DNA of 20,336 bases from a virus, in the IMG/VR virus record IMGVR_UViG_3300037246_000100, positions 1 through 20,336 of that record. One strand, given 5' to 3'. Below the pieces are notes generated by a model. The model ran no database searches. It saw only the letters and a program-made list of their open reading frames with translations, and was not told where the DNA came from. Shown piece after piece: positions 1 through 5,602 of this stretch (position 1 is its first letter; each line of letters opens with the position of its first letter). A program made the translations under genes and the position numbers.

Positions 1-1
1 A

Positions 2-247
2 ATAAAAACAGCATTAGACAATACTGATGTGGCTTTATCTGTTGGCGATACCGTTGCAACAATTACATTGCCCGCCTTTGCTACTTACGACACAGACGAA
101 ACAGAAACAATAACATGGACCATACCGGCGGCAAGTTTAACAACTGGCACTAGTGAGATAGTCGGAACGCCAACTTTTACAGTTACCGAAGTTGCTTCAG
201 GGTTTCAGGTGGCATGGGCCAGAAGTGCAAACGTTTTACTAAACTGA
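2..247 (+). CDS. C-terminal part of a beta-rich phage structural protein (5' truncated)
   Basis: The frame is open from the first complete codon at base 2 to a TGA at 245-247, so this is the end of a gene that begins outside the window. A GTG at 29 exists but has no convincing SD site, and the frame reads on upstream of it. The visible 81 residues alternate hydrophobic and Thr/Ser-rich positions (for example GDTVATITLPAF and ETETITWTIPAA), the pattern of an immunoglobulin-like or other beta-sandwich domain in phage tails and decoration proteins. It has no cysteines and no catalytic motif. It lies 33 bases before the next structural gene, so a virion role is likely. The family is not identified. 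Confidence 0.6.
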   Translation: MKTALDNTDVALSVGDTVATITLPAFATYDTDETETITWTIPAASLTTGTSEIVGTPTFTVTEVASGFQVAWARSANVLLN

Positions 248-280
248 TACAATTAACAGAATTTACAAAAGGACATTACA

Positions 281-1246
281 GTGAAAAAAAATGTAGCTTC
301 TCAATCAATAGGCGCTGAAATGATAACGGCGGCAGATGGTACAGCCTTTACTGGTTCGGTGTCTGTTTTGGTAACTAAAGATAATGGAACTCAAACGGCA
401 GGTGGTGCAACGGCTCCGGCTCATGAGGGTAATGGTTATCATAGTTACTCACCGACACAGGCGGAAACTAATGCCGATCATATAGCCTTTACCTTTACCG
501 GTACTGGGGCGATACCTTCAACAGTTCAATTATTTACCAACTTTCCGCAAACCGTGGATAATAATACTGCCATAGTAGCGCTAAATGACTTTAATCCGTC
601 AGTCGATACGGTTGCTAATGTCACACTAGTAGCCACAACTACCACGAACACGGATATGGTTGGGACTGATAACGCGCTATTAGCTTCAGGGTATACAGCG
701 CCAGACAATGCAAGTATATCGGCAATATTAGTAGATACTAACGACCTTCAAACTAATCAGGGTAATTGGTTAACAGCCACGGGCTTTGCGACAACAGCAG
801 AAATTGCAGACGTTCCGACAGTGGCAGAATTTAACGCGAGAACCTTATTGAGTGCTAGTTACTTCGACCCGGCGACGGATGCAGTGGCAAATGTTACGCT
901 AGTTGCGACAACTACAACTAATACTGACATGGTAGCAGCAGCACCAAGCGCGGCGGCCATAACTTCTTCGGTATGGACAGCTTCCACAAGGATATTAACA
1001 GCAAGCACTAATTTTAATGATGTTTCAGTAGCTGATATATTAACTACTCAAATGACAGAGAGTTACAGTGCTGATGGAGTGGCCCCGACACTAGCGCAGA
1101 GTTTATTCTTGACAATGCAAAACCTACAAGACTTTAGCTTTGCCGGCACAACACAAACAGTCAAGAAGATCGACGGAAGCACAACAGCGGCAACATACAC
1201 CTTAGATGACGCGGTAACTCCTACCAGTAAAACAAGAGCTAGCTAA
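281..1246 (+). CDS. Phage structural protein with a duplicated internal segment
   Basis: This 321-residue protein starts at GTG 281, supported by AAGGA at 269-273 with 7-base spacing. It is rich in Thr, Ala, Val and Asn and has no cysteine or enzymatic motif. A 17-residue segment (VANVTLVATTTTNTDMV) occurs twice without change, at residues 111-127 and 202-218, each preceded by a related F-[ND]-P-x-x-D lead-in. The second copy is followed by an Ala-rich stretch and VWTASTRILTAS. The last 40 residues (GTTQTVKKIDGSTTAATYTL and on) resemble a C-terminal domain I associate with structural proteins of many tailed phages; that is from memory. Its exact virion position is unknown. The stop overlaps the next start (TAATG), indicating coupling. 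Confidence 0.65.
   Translation: MKKNVASQSIGAEMITAADGTAFTGSVSVLVTKDNGTQTAGGATAPAHEGNGYHSYSPTQAETNADHIAFTFTGTGAIPSTVQLFTNFPQTVDNNTAIVALNDFNPSVDTVANVTLVATTTTNTDMVGTDNALLASGYTAPDNASISAILVDTNDLQTNQGNWLTATGFATTAEIADVPTVAEFNARTLLSASYFDPATDAVANVTLVATTTTNTDMVAAAPSAAAITSSVWTASTRILTASTNFNDVSVADILTTQMTESYSADGVAPTLAQSLFLTMQNLQDFSFAGTTQTVKKIDGSTTAATYTLDDAVTPTSKTRAS
611..934 (+). repeat. Two copies of a 51-base coding repeat, identical in protein but diverged in DNA
   Basis: Copies lie at 611-661 and 884-934 inside the 321-residue structural gene, 222 bases apart. Both encode the same 17 residues, yet I count 12 of 17 codons using a different synonymous triplet. The pair therefore represents protein-level conservation rather than a recent DNA duplication. 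Confidence 0.85.
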
Positions 1247-1539
1247 TGAGCATCGGCACTTTAGTAACAAGAGGCTTTGCTATTGGATCCATATCAAGCA
1301 TTGTCACTATGGGTTATAATATAAGTGACTTTGTTGCAACTGTTGGTAATGGGGTAGGGTTTAATTCAAGTATAAGCAACAGCGGATTAGGGTTTGACGG
1401 GGCAGTAAATAACAACGGCGTAGGTCAAGACGGCTTAATAGATTTTAGTTTTGGGGTAAATGGTACGATTACAAATAACGGGATCGGAAGTAACGGTCTT
1501 ATTAATAATTACGGTATTGGTGTGGATGGTGATTTATGA
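1246..1539 (+). CDS. Small glycine-rich repeat protein, solenoid-like
   Basis: This 97-residue protein starts at ATG 1246, sharing a base with the upstream stop. After about 30 hydrophobic N-terminal residues the sequence becomes a run of roughly 11-residue repeats with the consensus G-[VLI]-G-x-[DN]-G-x-[IV]-x-N-N (GLGFDGAVNNN, GVGQDGLIDFS, GIGSNGLINNY, then a partial GIGVDGDL). Regularly spaced Gly, Asn and aliphatic residues suggest a beta-solenoid or a glycine-rich sandwich such as those in some phage adhesins. The next gene overlaps by ATGA. I do not recognise a named family. A place in the tail or adhesion apparatus is inferred from its neighbours. Confidence 0.6.
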   Translation: MSIGTLVTRGFAIGSISSIVTMGYNISDFVATVGNGVGFNSSISNSGLGFDGAVNNNGVGQDGLIDFSFGVNGTITNNGIGSNGLINNYGIGVDGDL

Positions 1540-1889
1540 CAATTAAAGTAGGTGAGAAAGGTCAACCCTTTAGAATTGCAACAGGGTTCGATATGTCAGG
1601 AAGTACAGTGCTAAGCATAGTATTCGTAGCTCCAACAAACGGCACTAGCTTCACAAAGACAAATGCAACAACTCCAGCGGTGACGGCTCCGGCTGTAACG
1701 TTAACTAATGACCCTGGGTTCACTCCTGCACAAACAGTCCCAGCAAGCACGTATTTTGAATACATAACCGATGGCACTGAGTTTGATGTTTCTGGGCAAT
1801 GGACAGCTTGTGCGGTTTATGCTGACGCCTCAGTAACTTTAAACGCTAACAAAGTAACCTTTACTATTGGCGGTTCGTGCAGTAATTAA
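1536..1889 (+). CDS. Small beta-structured phage virion protein
   Basis: The 117-residue product starts at ATG 1536, overlapping the previous stop by four bases. The N-terminus (IKVGEKGQPFRIATGFDMSG) followed by alternating beta-type segments, and a C-terminal half with the pattern FDVSGQWTACAVYADAS, match a widespread class of small phage proteins with a BppU-like or Ig-like beta-sandwich, found near tail or baseplate genes. That assignment is from memory of the pattern. Two cysteines lie at about residues 92 and 115. It is the last gene before a terminator/promoter overlap, so it closes its transcription unit. Confidence 0.6.
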   Translation: MTIKVGEKGQPFRIATGFDMSGSTVLSIVFVAPTNGTSFTKTNATTPAVTAPAVTLTNDPGFTPAQTVPASTYFEYITDGTEFDVSGQWTACAVYADASVTLNANKVTFTIGGSCSN

Positions 1890-1895
1890 ATAAAC

Positions 1896-1919
1896 GGGGC
1901 ATTTGACACATGCCTTTTT
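1896..1919 (+). terminator. Probable Rho-independent terminator overlapping a promoter
   Basis: GGCAT (1898-1902) pairs with ATGCC (1910-1914) across a 7-base loop, can be extended by two G-U pairs (1896-1897 with 1915-1916), and is followed by five Ts and then ATT. The stem is short, so termination may be partial. The loop contains most of the -35 box of the next promoter, so the structure sits at the boundary of two transcription units. Confidence 0.5.
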
Positions 1920-1931
1920 ATTGGTTATATT
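1903..1931 (+). promoter_or_regulatory. Strong sigma70-type promoter for the packaging/head operon
   Basis: A perfect -35 box TTGACA (1903-1908) and -10 box TATATT (1926-1931) are separated by exactly 17 bases. Transcription would start near 1938, leaving a leader of about 25 bases before AAGGA (1951-1955) and ATG 1963. It is the best promoter match I found in the window and sits directly after the end of one gene block and before the terminase-proximal small genes. Confidence 0.8.
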
Positions 1932-1962
1932 GCTAAAACTAGTTTTAATTAAGGAAATAAGG

Positions 1963-2070
1963 ATGAGTAAGCTTAAAAGTAAATTTGAGGTGGTGGGGTT
2001 TTCAATAGTCCTTGCGTTATCGGCTATAGGTTGGCTGTATGTGTTTAGTTTATTGGGGTGGTTATCATGA
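1963..2070 (+). CDS. 35-residue single-pass membrane peptide
   Basis: ATG 1963 is preceded by AAGGA at 1951-1955 with 7-base spacing. The peptide begins with a short basic stretch (MSKLKSKF) and continues with a hydrophobic segment of about 22 residues (VVGFSIVLALSAIGWLYVFS), so it would span the inner membrane with the basic end inside. It is the first gene after the strong promoter, and its TGA overlaps the next ATG (ATGA). The function is unknown. It is too short for a holin of usual size and lies far from any lysis gene. Confidence 0.6.
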   Translation: MSKLKSKFEVVGFSIVLALSAIGWLYVFSLLGWLS

Positions 2071-2297
2071 AGTTTAAATCTGTTGGCGCTCATATACCAA
2101 GCTACCAATGCTATATAATCAATATAGATTGCAGCACAACAAGGATAGCTAGGATTGATGCACCACACGAAATCAAGGATAGAGGGTGCGTTAATTTTTG
2201 GAAGGTTACTTTTGCTAAAGGCCATGCCAACGGGCGAGTACATAACTTACTTGCAATAATAAATAAAATAAAAAGACTGACTAAGGAGTATCGTTAA
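2067..2297 (+). CDS. Small phage protein of unknown function
   Basis: I chose ATG 2067 because it overlaps the upstream stop as ATGA; a GTG at 2058 lies inside the preceding gene. The 76-residue product has a compact alpha/beta look with two cysteines near residues 14 and 20, a central D-A-P-H-E-I-K-D-R-G segment and a basic C-terminus (KIKRLTKEYR). No known domain is recognisable. It belongs to a run of tiny genes between the promoter and the terminase, a place where phages keep rapidly changing accessory genes. Confidence 0.55.
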   Translation: MKFKSVGAHIPSYQCYIINIDCSTTRIARIDAPHEIKDRGCVNFWKVTFAKGHANGRVHNLLAIINKIKRLTKEYR

Positions 2298-2298
2298 A

Positions 2299-2499
2299 AT
2301 GAATAACATAGAAAAGAAATTAGACGCTCACCCGTTACAAGGGTTGTCGGGTATGAGTGATAACAGTGACGCAATGCTATCTCAGGCTAAATCATTAGGT
2401 GCTGGCGATACATTAAAAAACACAGCTAGCAAAGGTGAGCTTCGTAGCGGTAGTGATATTAATGAATTGTTTGGAGGTTCTACTAATGAAAGTCTTTGA
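2299..2499 (+). CDS. Small hydrophilic phage protein of unknown function
   Basis: The 66-residue product starts at ATG 2299 with a strong AAGGAG site at 2283-2288. It is rich in Ser, Gly, Asn and Asp (KSLGAGDTLKNTASKGELRS) and has no cysteine or membrane segment, so it is probably partly disordered. Its last 14 bases overlap the next gene, whose SD site GGAGG lies inside this coding region. I recognise no family. Confidence 0.6.
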   Translation: MNNIEKKLDAHPLQGLSGMSDNSDAMLSQAKSLGAGDTLKNTASKGELRSGSDINELFGGSTNESL

Positions 2500-2806
2500 G
2501 TGGAAGGCTAGGGTTGAACTATTAAAGCAATTAAAGTTTTTCAAGGCCAAGAGGCAGAAGTTTATTAGTTGCTATGCTGGAAAGCCAAGAATAAGAATTA
2601 GCGCCGCCGTTAAGGTGGCGAGGGGAAGTGTAGATATGCGCTCTAGGTATGACGCAATGGTTGCCCTGCATCAGGACCAGTTAAATATGGGCATGTCGCG
2701 CACATCAATAGGGTATCAGCAAATGAATGCGGCTCAGAATGCAGCGAGTCAATTTTCAGGCGGTTCAGGCGGTTCAGGCGGTGTTTTAGGTGGGAGCTTC
2801 CTATGA
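2486..2806 (+). CDS. Small basic phage protein with a Gly-Ser tail
   Basis: The frame is open from further upstream, but ATG 2486 with GGAGG at 2473-2477 (8-base spacing) is the likely start, giving 106 residues. The N-terminal half is very basic (KARVELLKQLKFFKAKRQKF). The middle is helical and Gln/Met-rich (MVALHQDQLNMGMSRTS), and the C-terminus is a flexible GGSGGSGG segment ending in hydrophobic residues. The layout could suit a nucleic-acid-binding or small virion protein, but this is a guess. The stop overlaps the next ATG. Confidence 0.55.
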   Translation: MKVFEWKARVELLKQLKFFKAKRQKFISCYAGKPRIRISAAVKVARGSVDMRSRYDAMVALHQDQLNMGMSRTSIGYQQMNAAQNAASQFSGGSGGSGGVLGGSFL

Positions 2807-2880
2807 ATAGCCAGTTACCAAAAGAGCTAAAGGATTCATTTAGAGATATATTCGGGAGTGATGAAGATGAAGACCTATAA
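2803..2880 (+). CDS. 25-residue acidic-tailed peptide
   Basis: ATG 2803 overlaps the upstream TGA (ATGA) and has a GGGAG-type SD at 2792-2796. The peptide (MNSQLPKELKDSFRDIFGSD followed by EDEDL) looks like one amphipathic helix with an acidic tail. Its last 14 bases overlap the next gene, whose SD lies inside it. Tight coupling on both sides is the main evidence that it is translated. The function is unknown. Confidence 0.4.
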   Translation: MNSQLPKELKDSFRDIFGSDEDEDL

Positions 2881-3058
2881 AAGCTCAGACCTAACCCATA
2901 AGCGTGCCGAGGTATTGAAAGAGGCTCGTATTGCTCCCGTTATTATTGCTCATTGTCGGACTAATGGCGATATAATGGATGTGTTCGTGCTAACTCATCA
3001 GCCAGCAATGAGTGATGATGACGTTAAAAAGTTAATGTTAGATATAAAGAAGAGGTAG
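2867..3058 (+). CDS. Phd/YefM-like small protein (orphan antitoxin-type fold)
   Basis: I chose ATG 2867 (63 residues) because GGGAG at 2854-2858 gives 8-base spacing; GTG 2858 and ATG 2861 are too close to it. The sequence follows the Phd/YefM pattern: an N-terminal strand and S-x-L helix (KTYKSSDLTHKRAEVLKEA), then P-V-I-I and a short N-G turn followed by the strand D-V-F-V-L. In that family this half forms the DNA-binding dimer, and a variable C-terminus neutralises a partner toxin. Here the C-terminal part is short and no toxin gene is adjacent. It may act as a repressor or block a host toxin. The assignment rests on pattern only. Confidence 0.45.
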   Translation: MKTYKSSDLTHKRAEVLKEARIAPVIIAHCRTNGDIMDVFVLTHQPAMSDDDVKKLMLDIKKR

Positions 3059-3061
3059 GTC

Positions 3062-3223
3062 ATGATTGCATATATATTTATAAGCTATGTGGTAATGCTA
3101 ATTTGGTGTATTAAGTGGTTAATGTTTGATCCATACGTAGGGTTTAAGTTCGCCTTTAAGCAGTTGCTAATAGCTCCTATATCTATGCCGTGCAACATAA
3201 TCAGAAAATTCAACGAGTGGTAA
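3062..3223 (+). CDS. 53-residue protein with an N-terminal membrane segment
   Basis: ATG 3062 follows GAGG at 3052-3055 by 6 bases. Residues 2-21 (IAYIFISYVVMLIWCIKWLM) form a hydrophobic helix, followed by an amphipathic second half with basic residues (FKFAFKQ, RKFNEW) and two further cysteine/proline positions. It is probably anchored in the inner membrane. No family is recognised. It is too short for the ordinary gene-length threshold but well supported by spacing and SD. Confidence 0.55.
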   Translation: MIAYIFISYVVMLIWCIKWLMFDPYVGFKFAFKQLLIAPISMPCNIIRKFNEW

Positions 3224-3232
3224 GGGTAATTT

Positions 3233-3403
3233 ATGAAAAAGATGAGAATATTCAAATGTAAACCATGCGATAAAGACAGTGAAAACCTAGTAAACGACGG
3301 TGATATCGTTATATGCCCCGATTGTGGCGAAGAATGCGTAAAAATGATATCATCACCTAGGTATTTTGGAAACTCAACGGGTAGAAGTCCCGCGGCAAAG
3401 TAG
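3233..3403 (+). CDS. Small zinc-ribbon protein (FmdB-like)
   Basis: ATG 3233 is preceded by AAGGG at 3222-3226. The 56-residue product carries two CxxC pairs, C9-x2-C12 and C28-x2-C31, separated by about 15 residues, in the arrangement F-K-C-K-P-C and I-C-P-D-C-G. This is a classic zinc ribbon that would bind one Zn. The hydrophobic and ISSP continuation after the second pair resembles FmdB-type small zinc ribbons often seen in phage genomes. Its partner is unknown. It sits 29 bases ahead of the small terminase, but I see no evidence of a role in packaging. Confidence 0.65.
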   Translation: MKKMRIFKCKPCDKDSENLVNDGDIVICPDCGEECVKMISSPRYFGNSTGRSPAAK

Positions 3404-3410
3404 AGTAAAT

Positions 3411-3430
3411 ATTAACTGAGAGGGTTAATT
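3411..3430 (+). promoter_or_regulatory. Structured ribosome-binding region of the small terminase gene
   Basis: ATTAAC (3411-3416) and GTTAAT (3424-3429) form a 6-bp hairpin whose 7-base loop holds most of the SD sequence GAGAGGG used by ATG 3433. The same stretch is also complementary to the sequence just after the small terminase stop (3935-3952): nine consecutive pairs (one G-U), a one-base bulge, then five more pairs. The two structures are mutually exclusive, and the long-range one would bury the SD. The pairing was worked out by hand and no energy was computed. Confidence 0.45.
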
Positions 3431-3432
3431 GT

Positions 3433-3933
3433 ATGACTAAAGTGAAAGAGAAAACCAAAGTAAAGGCCAAAGTAAAAAAGAAAATAGGAAGACCTACCGA
3501 TTATACGCCAGAGTTAGCAGATAATATTTGCTCACAACTCGCTGATGGCTTATCTATGCGAACAGTATGCAAACCAAAGGCTATGCCTAACAAGGCTACG
3601 GTCTTTAAATGGTTAAGAACTAACGAAGAGTTTAACGACCAATACGTAAAGGCTAAGGAAGAATCAGCCGACGCTTTAACCGATGAAATCCTTGATATTG
3701 CTGATAATTGTAATAATGATTGGATGGAAAACGAGGGCGATAGCACGGGATACAAGATCAACGGTGAGGCTGTTCAGCGCTCACGACTAAGAATAGACTC
3801 GCGCAAATGGCTAGCATCAAAACTAAAACCTAAAAAATACGGCGACAAGATTCAGCAAGAGATTACTGCACCCGAAGGAGTCACGTTTAATATGGACTTT
3901 GGCGTAAAAAAAGACTCTAGCAATATCAGTTAG
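3433..3933 (+). CDS. terS: Terminase small subunit (Sf6 gp1-like)
   Basis: This 166-residue DNA-recognition subunit of the packaging motor binds phage DNA at the pac site and hands it to the large subunit. After a lysine-rich tail (residues 1-17), residues 18-70 hold the helix-turn-helix region with G-R-P-T-D-Y, L-A-D-x-I-C, MPNKATVFKWL and a D-x-Y-V-K-A helix. A central oligomerisation segment (TDEILDIADN) and a C-terminal RSRLRIDSRKWLASKLKPKKYGDK follow. This order and many residues match Shigella phage Sf6 gp1, so the assignment is strong. The gene starts at ATG 3433 and ends with TAG at 3931-3933. The large subunit follows in the same reading frame, and the gene is bracketed by an imperfect inverted repeat. 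Confidence 0.9.
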   Translation: MTKVKEKTKVKAKVKKKIGRPTDYTPELADNICSQLADGLSMRTVCKPKAMPNKATVFKWLRTNEEFNDQYVKAKEESADALTDEILDIADNCNNDWMENEGDSTGYKINGEAVQRSRLRIDSRKWLASKLKPKKYGDKIQQEITAPEGVTFNMDFGVKKDSSNIS

Positions 3934-3934
3934 T

Positions 3935-3952
3935 TAGTTAACTTCTCTCAGT
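3935..3952 (+). repeat. Downstream arm of the inverted repeat bracketing the small terminase gene
   Basis: TTAACTTCTCTCAGT (3938-3952), together with 3935-3937, is the near reverse complement of 3415-3431, the ribosome-binding region of the small terminase gene. Pairs 3415-3423 with 3944-3952 and 3424-3428 with 3938-3942 form around one bulged base (3943), with weaker pairs beyond. It lies between the small-terminase stop and the large-terminase coding sequence. Confidence 0.5.
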
Positions 3953-3969
3953 ACAGATATAAGGCGCTA

Positions 3970-5601
3970 ATTATCACAACAATTAATTACATAGCATCAC
4001 CAACCGGTGCAAAGTTTCACGCCTCTAATAAAATAGTTAGAGGCTTTCTTGGTCCTGTTGGTAACGGTAAGTCAGTAACTTGCATCAACGAAATGCATAG
4101 GATGGCAGTAACTCAAGAGCCAAATTGTGACGGTGTACGTAAAACCAAGTTTGCAATAGTTCGTAACACTTACGACATGCTAGAAACTACAACCCTTCAA
4201 ACATTTATTCAATGGATACCTCACGAAATATGCGGTATCACCTTAAAGCCTATGCGCGGCAATATGACTTATCCTTTACAGGATGGGACAAAGGTAGAGG
4301 CTAAGTTTATATTTCTGGCACTAGATAGGCCTGATGATGTTAAAAAACTATTGTCGTTAGAGGTTACTTGCGTGTTTATGAATGAAAGCCGTGAATTACC
4401 CTATGCAGTTGTTAAAGGTGCGCGTGAACGTATTGGGCGTTATCCTTCACAAATTGACGGATACACTGATGTTTACAAAGAGGGCCAGCTAGTTTATTCG
4501 GCACCAAAAGAATTAGACGAAGACGGTAACGAGTTGTTTAATGATGACGGGACGCCACAATACAAGCCATGTACTCGCAAAGGCTTGTTAATGGACACTA
4601 ACCCGCCAGAGGATGACCATTGGTGGTATCAGCTCGCAGAAGATGGGCATTTAAGAACAAACGATTCATTAGAGGCTAAAAAGGCAGTTGCTGAGATATT
4701 TGATTTCTTTCGTGGCCCCGCTCCATTTACAAGAAGTGGCGAGGAATACATTGACAACCCACTCGCGGAAAACGTTAGGTTTTTACCTGGTGGATTCAAA
4801 TACTATCGAGATATGTTAGCCGGTAACACTGAAGACCATATCAACGTGATGGTGATGGGCAACTACGGCACGATTAAAGATGGAAAGCCTGTTTACCCTC
4901 AATACAATGACAGGATTCATTGCCCTGAAAAGCCTATAGGAATCATTGAAGACTTGCCGATCGGACTTGGTTGGGATGGTGGGTTAACTCCTTCATGTAT
5001 TATCGGTCAGCAAACTAAGCGCGGCCAATTAAGAGTTATTGCTGAATTGGTCAGTGAAGATATGGGTGTTAGGCAGTTTGCAAGAGATATTGTTAAGCCA
5101 TTTTTGCAGCGTAATTTCTACGGTATAAAGGTTGCGTTCAGTTATATTGATCCCGCTGGTCGTGGTCGCGGTGAAGCAGAAGCTAAAAGCGCTATGGGCA
5201 TACTTAACGATGATTACATTGAAGACAATGCTGATGGTGATATCATTCAGCCATTGAGCTTAGGCTTTGAGACTGAACCAGCACCAACGAATGACCCCAC
5301 AAAACGAATAGATGCGGTTAACTCTTACATAATTAAACTAGTAGACGGTGAGCCTGGTTATTTAGTGAGCCGTAAATGCCCTATGATTAGAAAGGGTAAG
5401 ATTGGCGGATATCAATACAAGCGTATGCAGGTTTCAGGTGAAGATAAATTTAAAGATAAGCCTGATAAGAATAAATACTCTCATCCTGCTGATGCTGAGC
5501 AATACATGGCTTTAGGTTTTGCTGGTGGTTATGTGGTAGAATCTCAGGATGACTATGATGAATATGATGACTTTAAAGAAGTCGGTGTAATGGGATATTA
5601 A
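3970..5601 (+). CDS. terL: Terminase large subunit, start codon non-canonical or uncertain
   Basis: This is the ATPase/nuclease motor that cuts concatemeric DNA and pumps it through the portal. Numbered from ATT 3970 (543 residues), Walker A GPVGNGKS is at 28-35. A Walker B-like VTCVFMNESRE lies near 132-142, and the coupling motif MDTNPP near 208-213. RNase H-type nuclease acidic residues are near D336 (GLGWDGGL), D394 (YIDPAGRG) and D508 (SHPADAEQY). The first ATG in frame is 4093, inside and beyond the Walker A region, so that start would delete the ATP site. The frame is open back to the small-terminase TAG with no ATG, GTG or TTG. I chose ATT 3970 because TAAGG lies just upstream (3960-3964) and the protein then begins about 27 residues before Walker A, a length I recall as usual for relatives. 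ATC 3973, ATT 3982 or stop read-through are alternatives. Confidence 0.85.
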   Translation: MITTINYIASPTGAKFHASNKIVRGFLGPVGNGKSVTCINEMHRMAVTQEPNCDGVRKTKFAIVRNTYDMLETTTLQTFIQWIPHEICGITLKPMRGNMTYPLQDGTKVEAKFIFLALDRPDDVKKLLSLEVTCVFMNESRELPYAVVKGARERIGRYPSQIDGYTDVYKEGQLVYSAPKELDEDGNELFNDDGTPQYKPCTRKGLLMDTNPPEDDHWWYQLAEDGHLRTNDSLEAKKAVAEIFDFFRGPAPFTRSGEEYIDNPLAENVRFLPGGFKYYRDMLAGNTEDHINVMVMGNYGTIKDGKPVYPQYNDRIHCPEKPIGIIEDLPIGLGWDGGLTPSCIIGQQTKRGQLRVIAELVSEDMGVRQFARDIVKPFLQRNFYGIKVAFSYIDPAGRGRGEAEAKSAMGILNDDYIEDNADGDIIQPLSLGFETEPAPTNDPTKRIDAVNSYIIKLVDGEPGYLVSRKCPMIRKGKIGGYQYKRMQVSGEDKFKDKPDKNKYSHPADAEQYMALGFAGGYVVESQDDYDEYDDFKEVGVMGY

Positions 5602-5602
5602 A

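Noticed and set aside
281-1246. Repeat pair as a diversity-generating retroelement template/variable region
   Set aside because: Differences between the copies are synonymous and not limited to adenines, and no reverse transcriptase is encoded in the window.
1839-2243. 134-residue minus-strand frame across the promoter region
   Set aside because: It runs antisense through four plus-strand genes with good SD sites and through the strong promoter; no family resemblance.
3906-3913. A-run near the end of the small terminase gene as a programmed frameshift leading into the large terminase
   Set aside because: Both the -1 and +1 shifted frames reach a stop within a few codons, and the large-terminase sequence is in the same frame as the small one, so a shift cannot connect them.
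4093-4095. ATG 4093 as the large-terminase start
   Set aside because: It lies downstream of the GPVGNGKS Walker A motif encoded in the same open frame at 4051-4074; starting here would remove the ATP-binding site.
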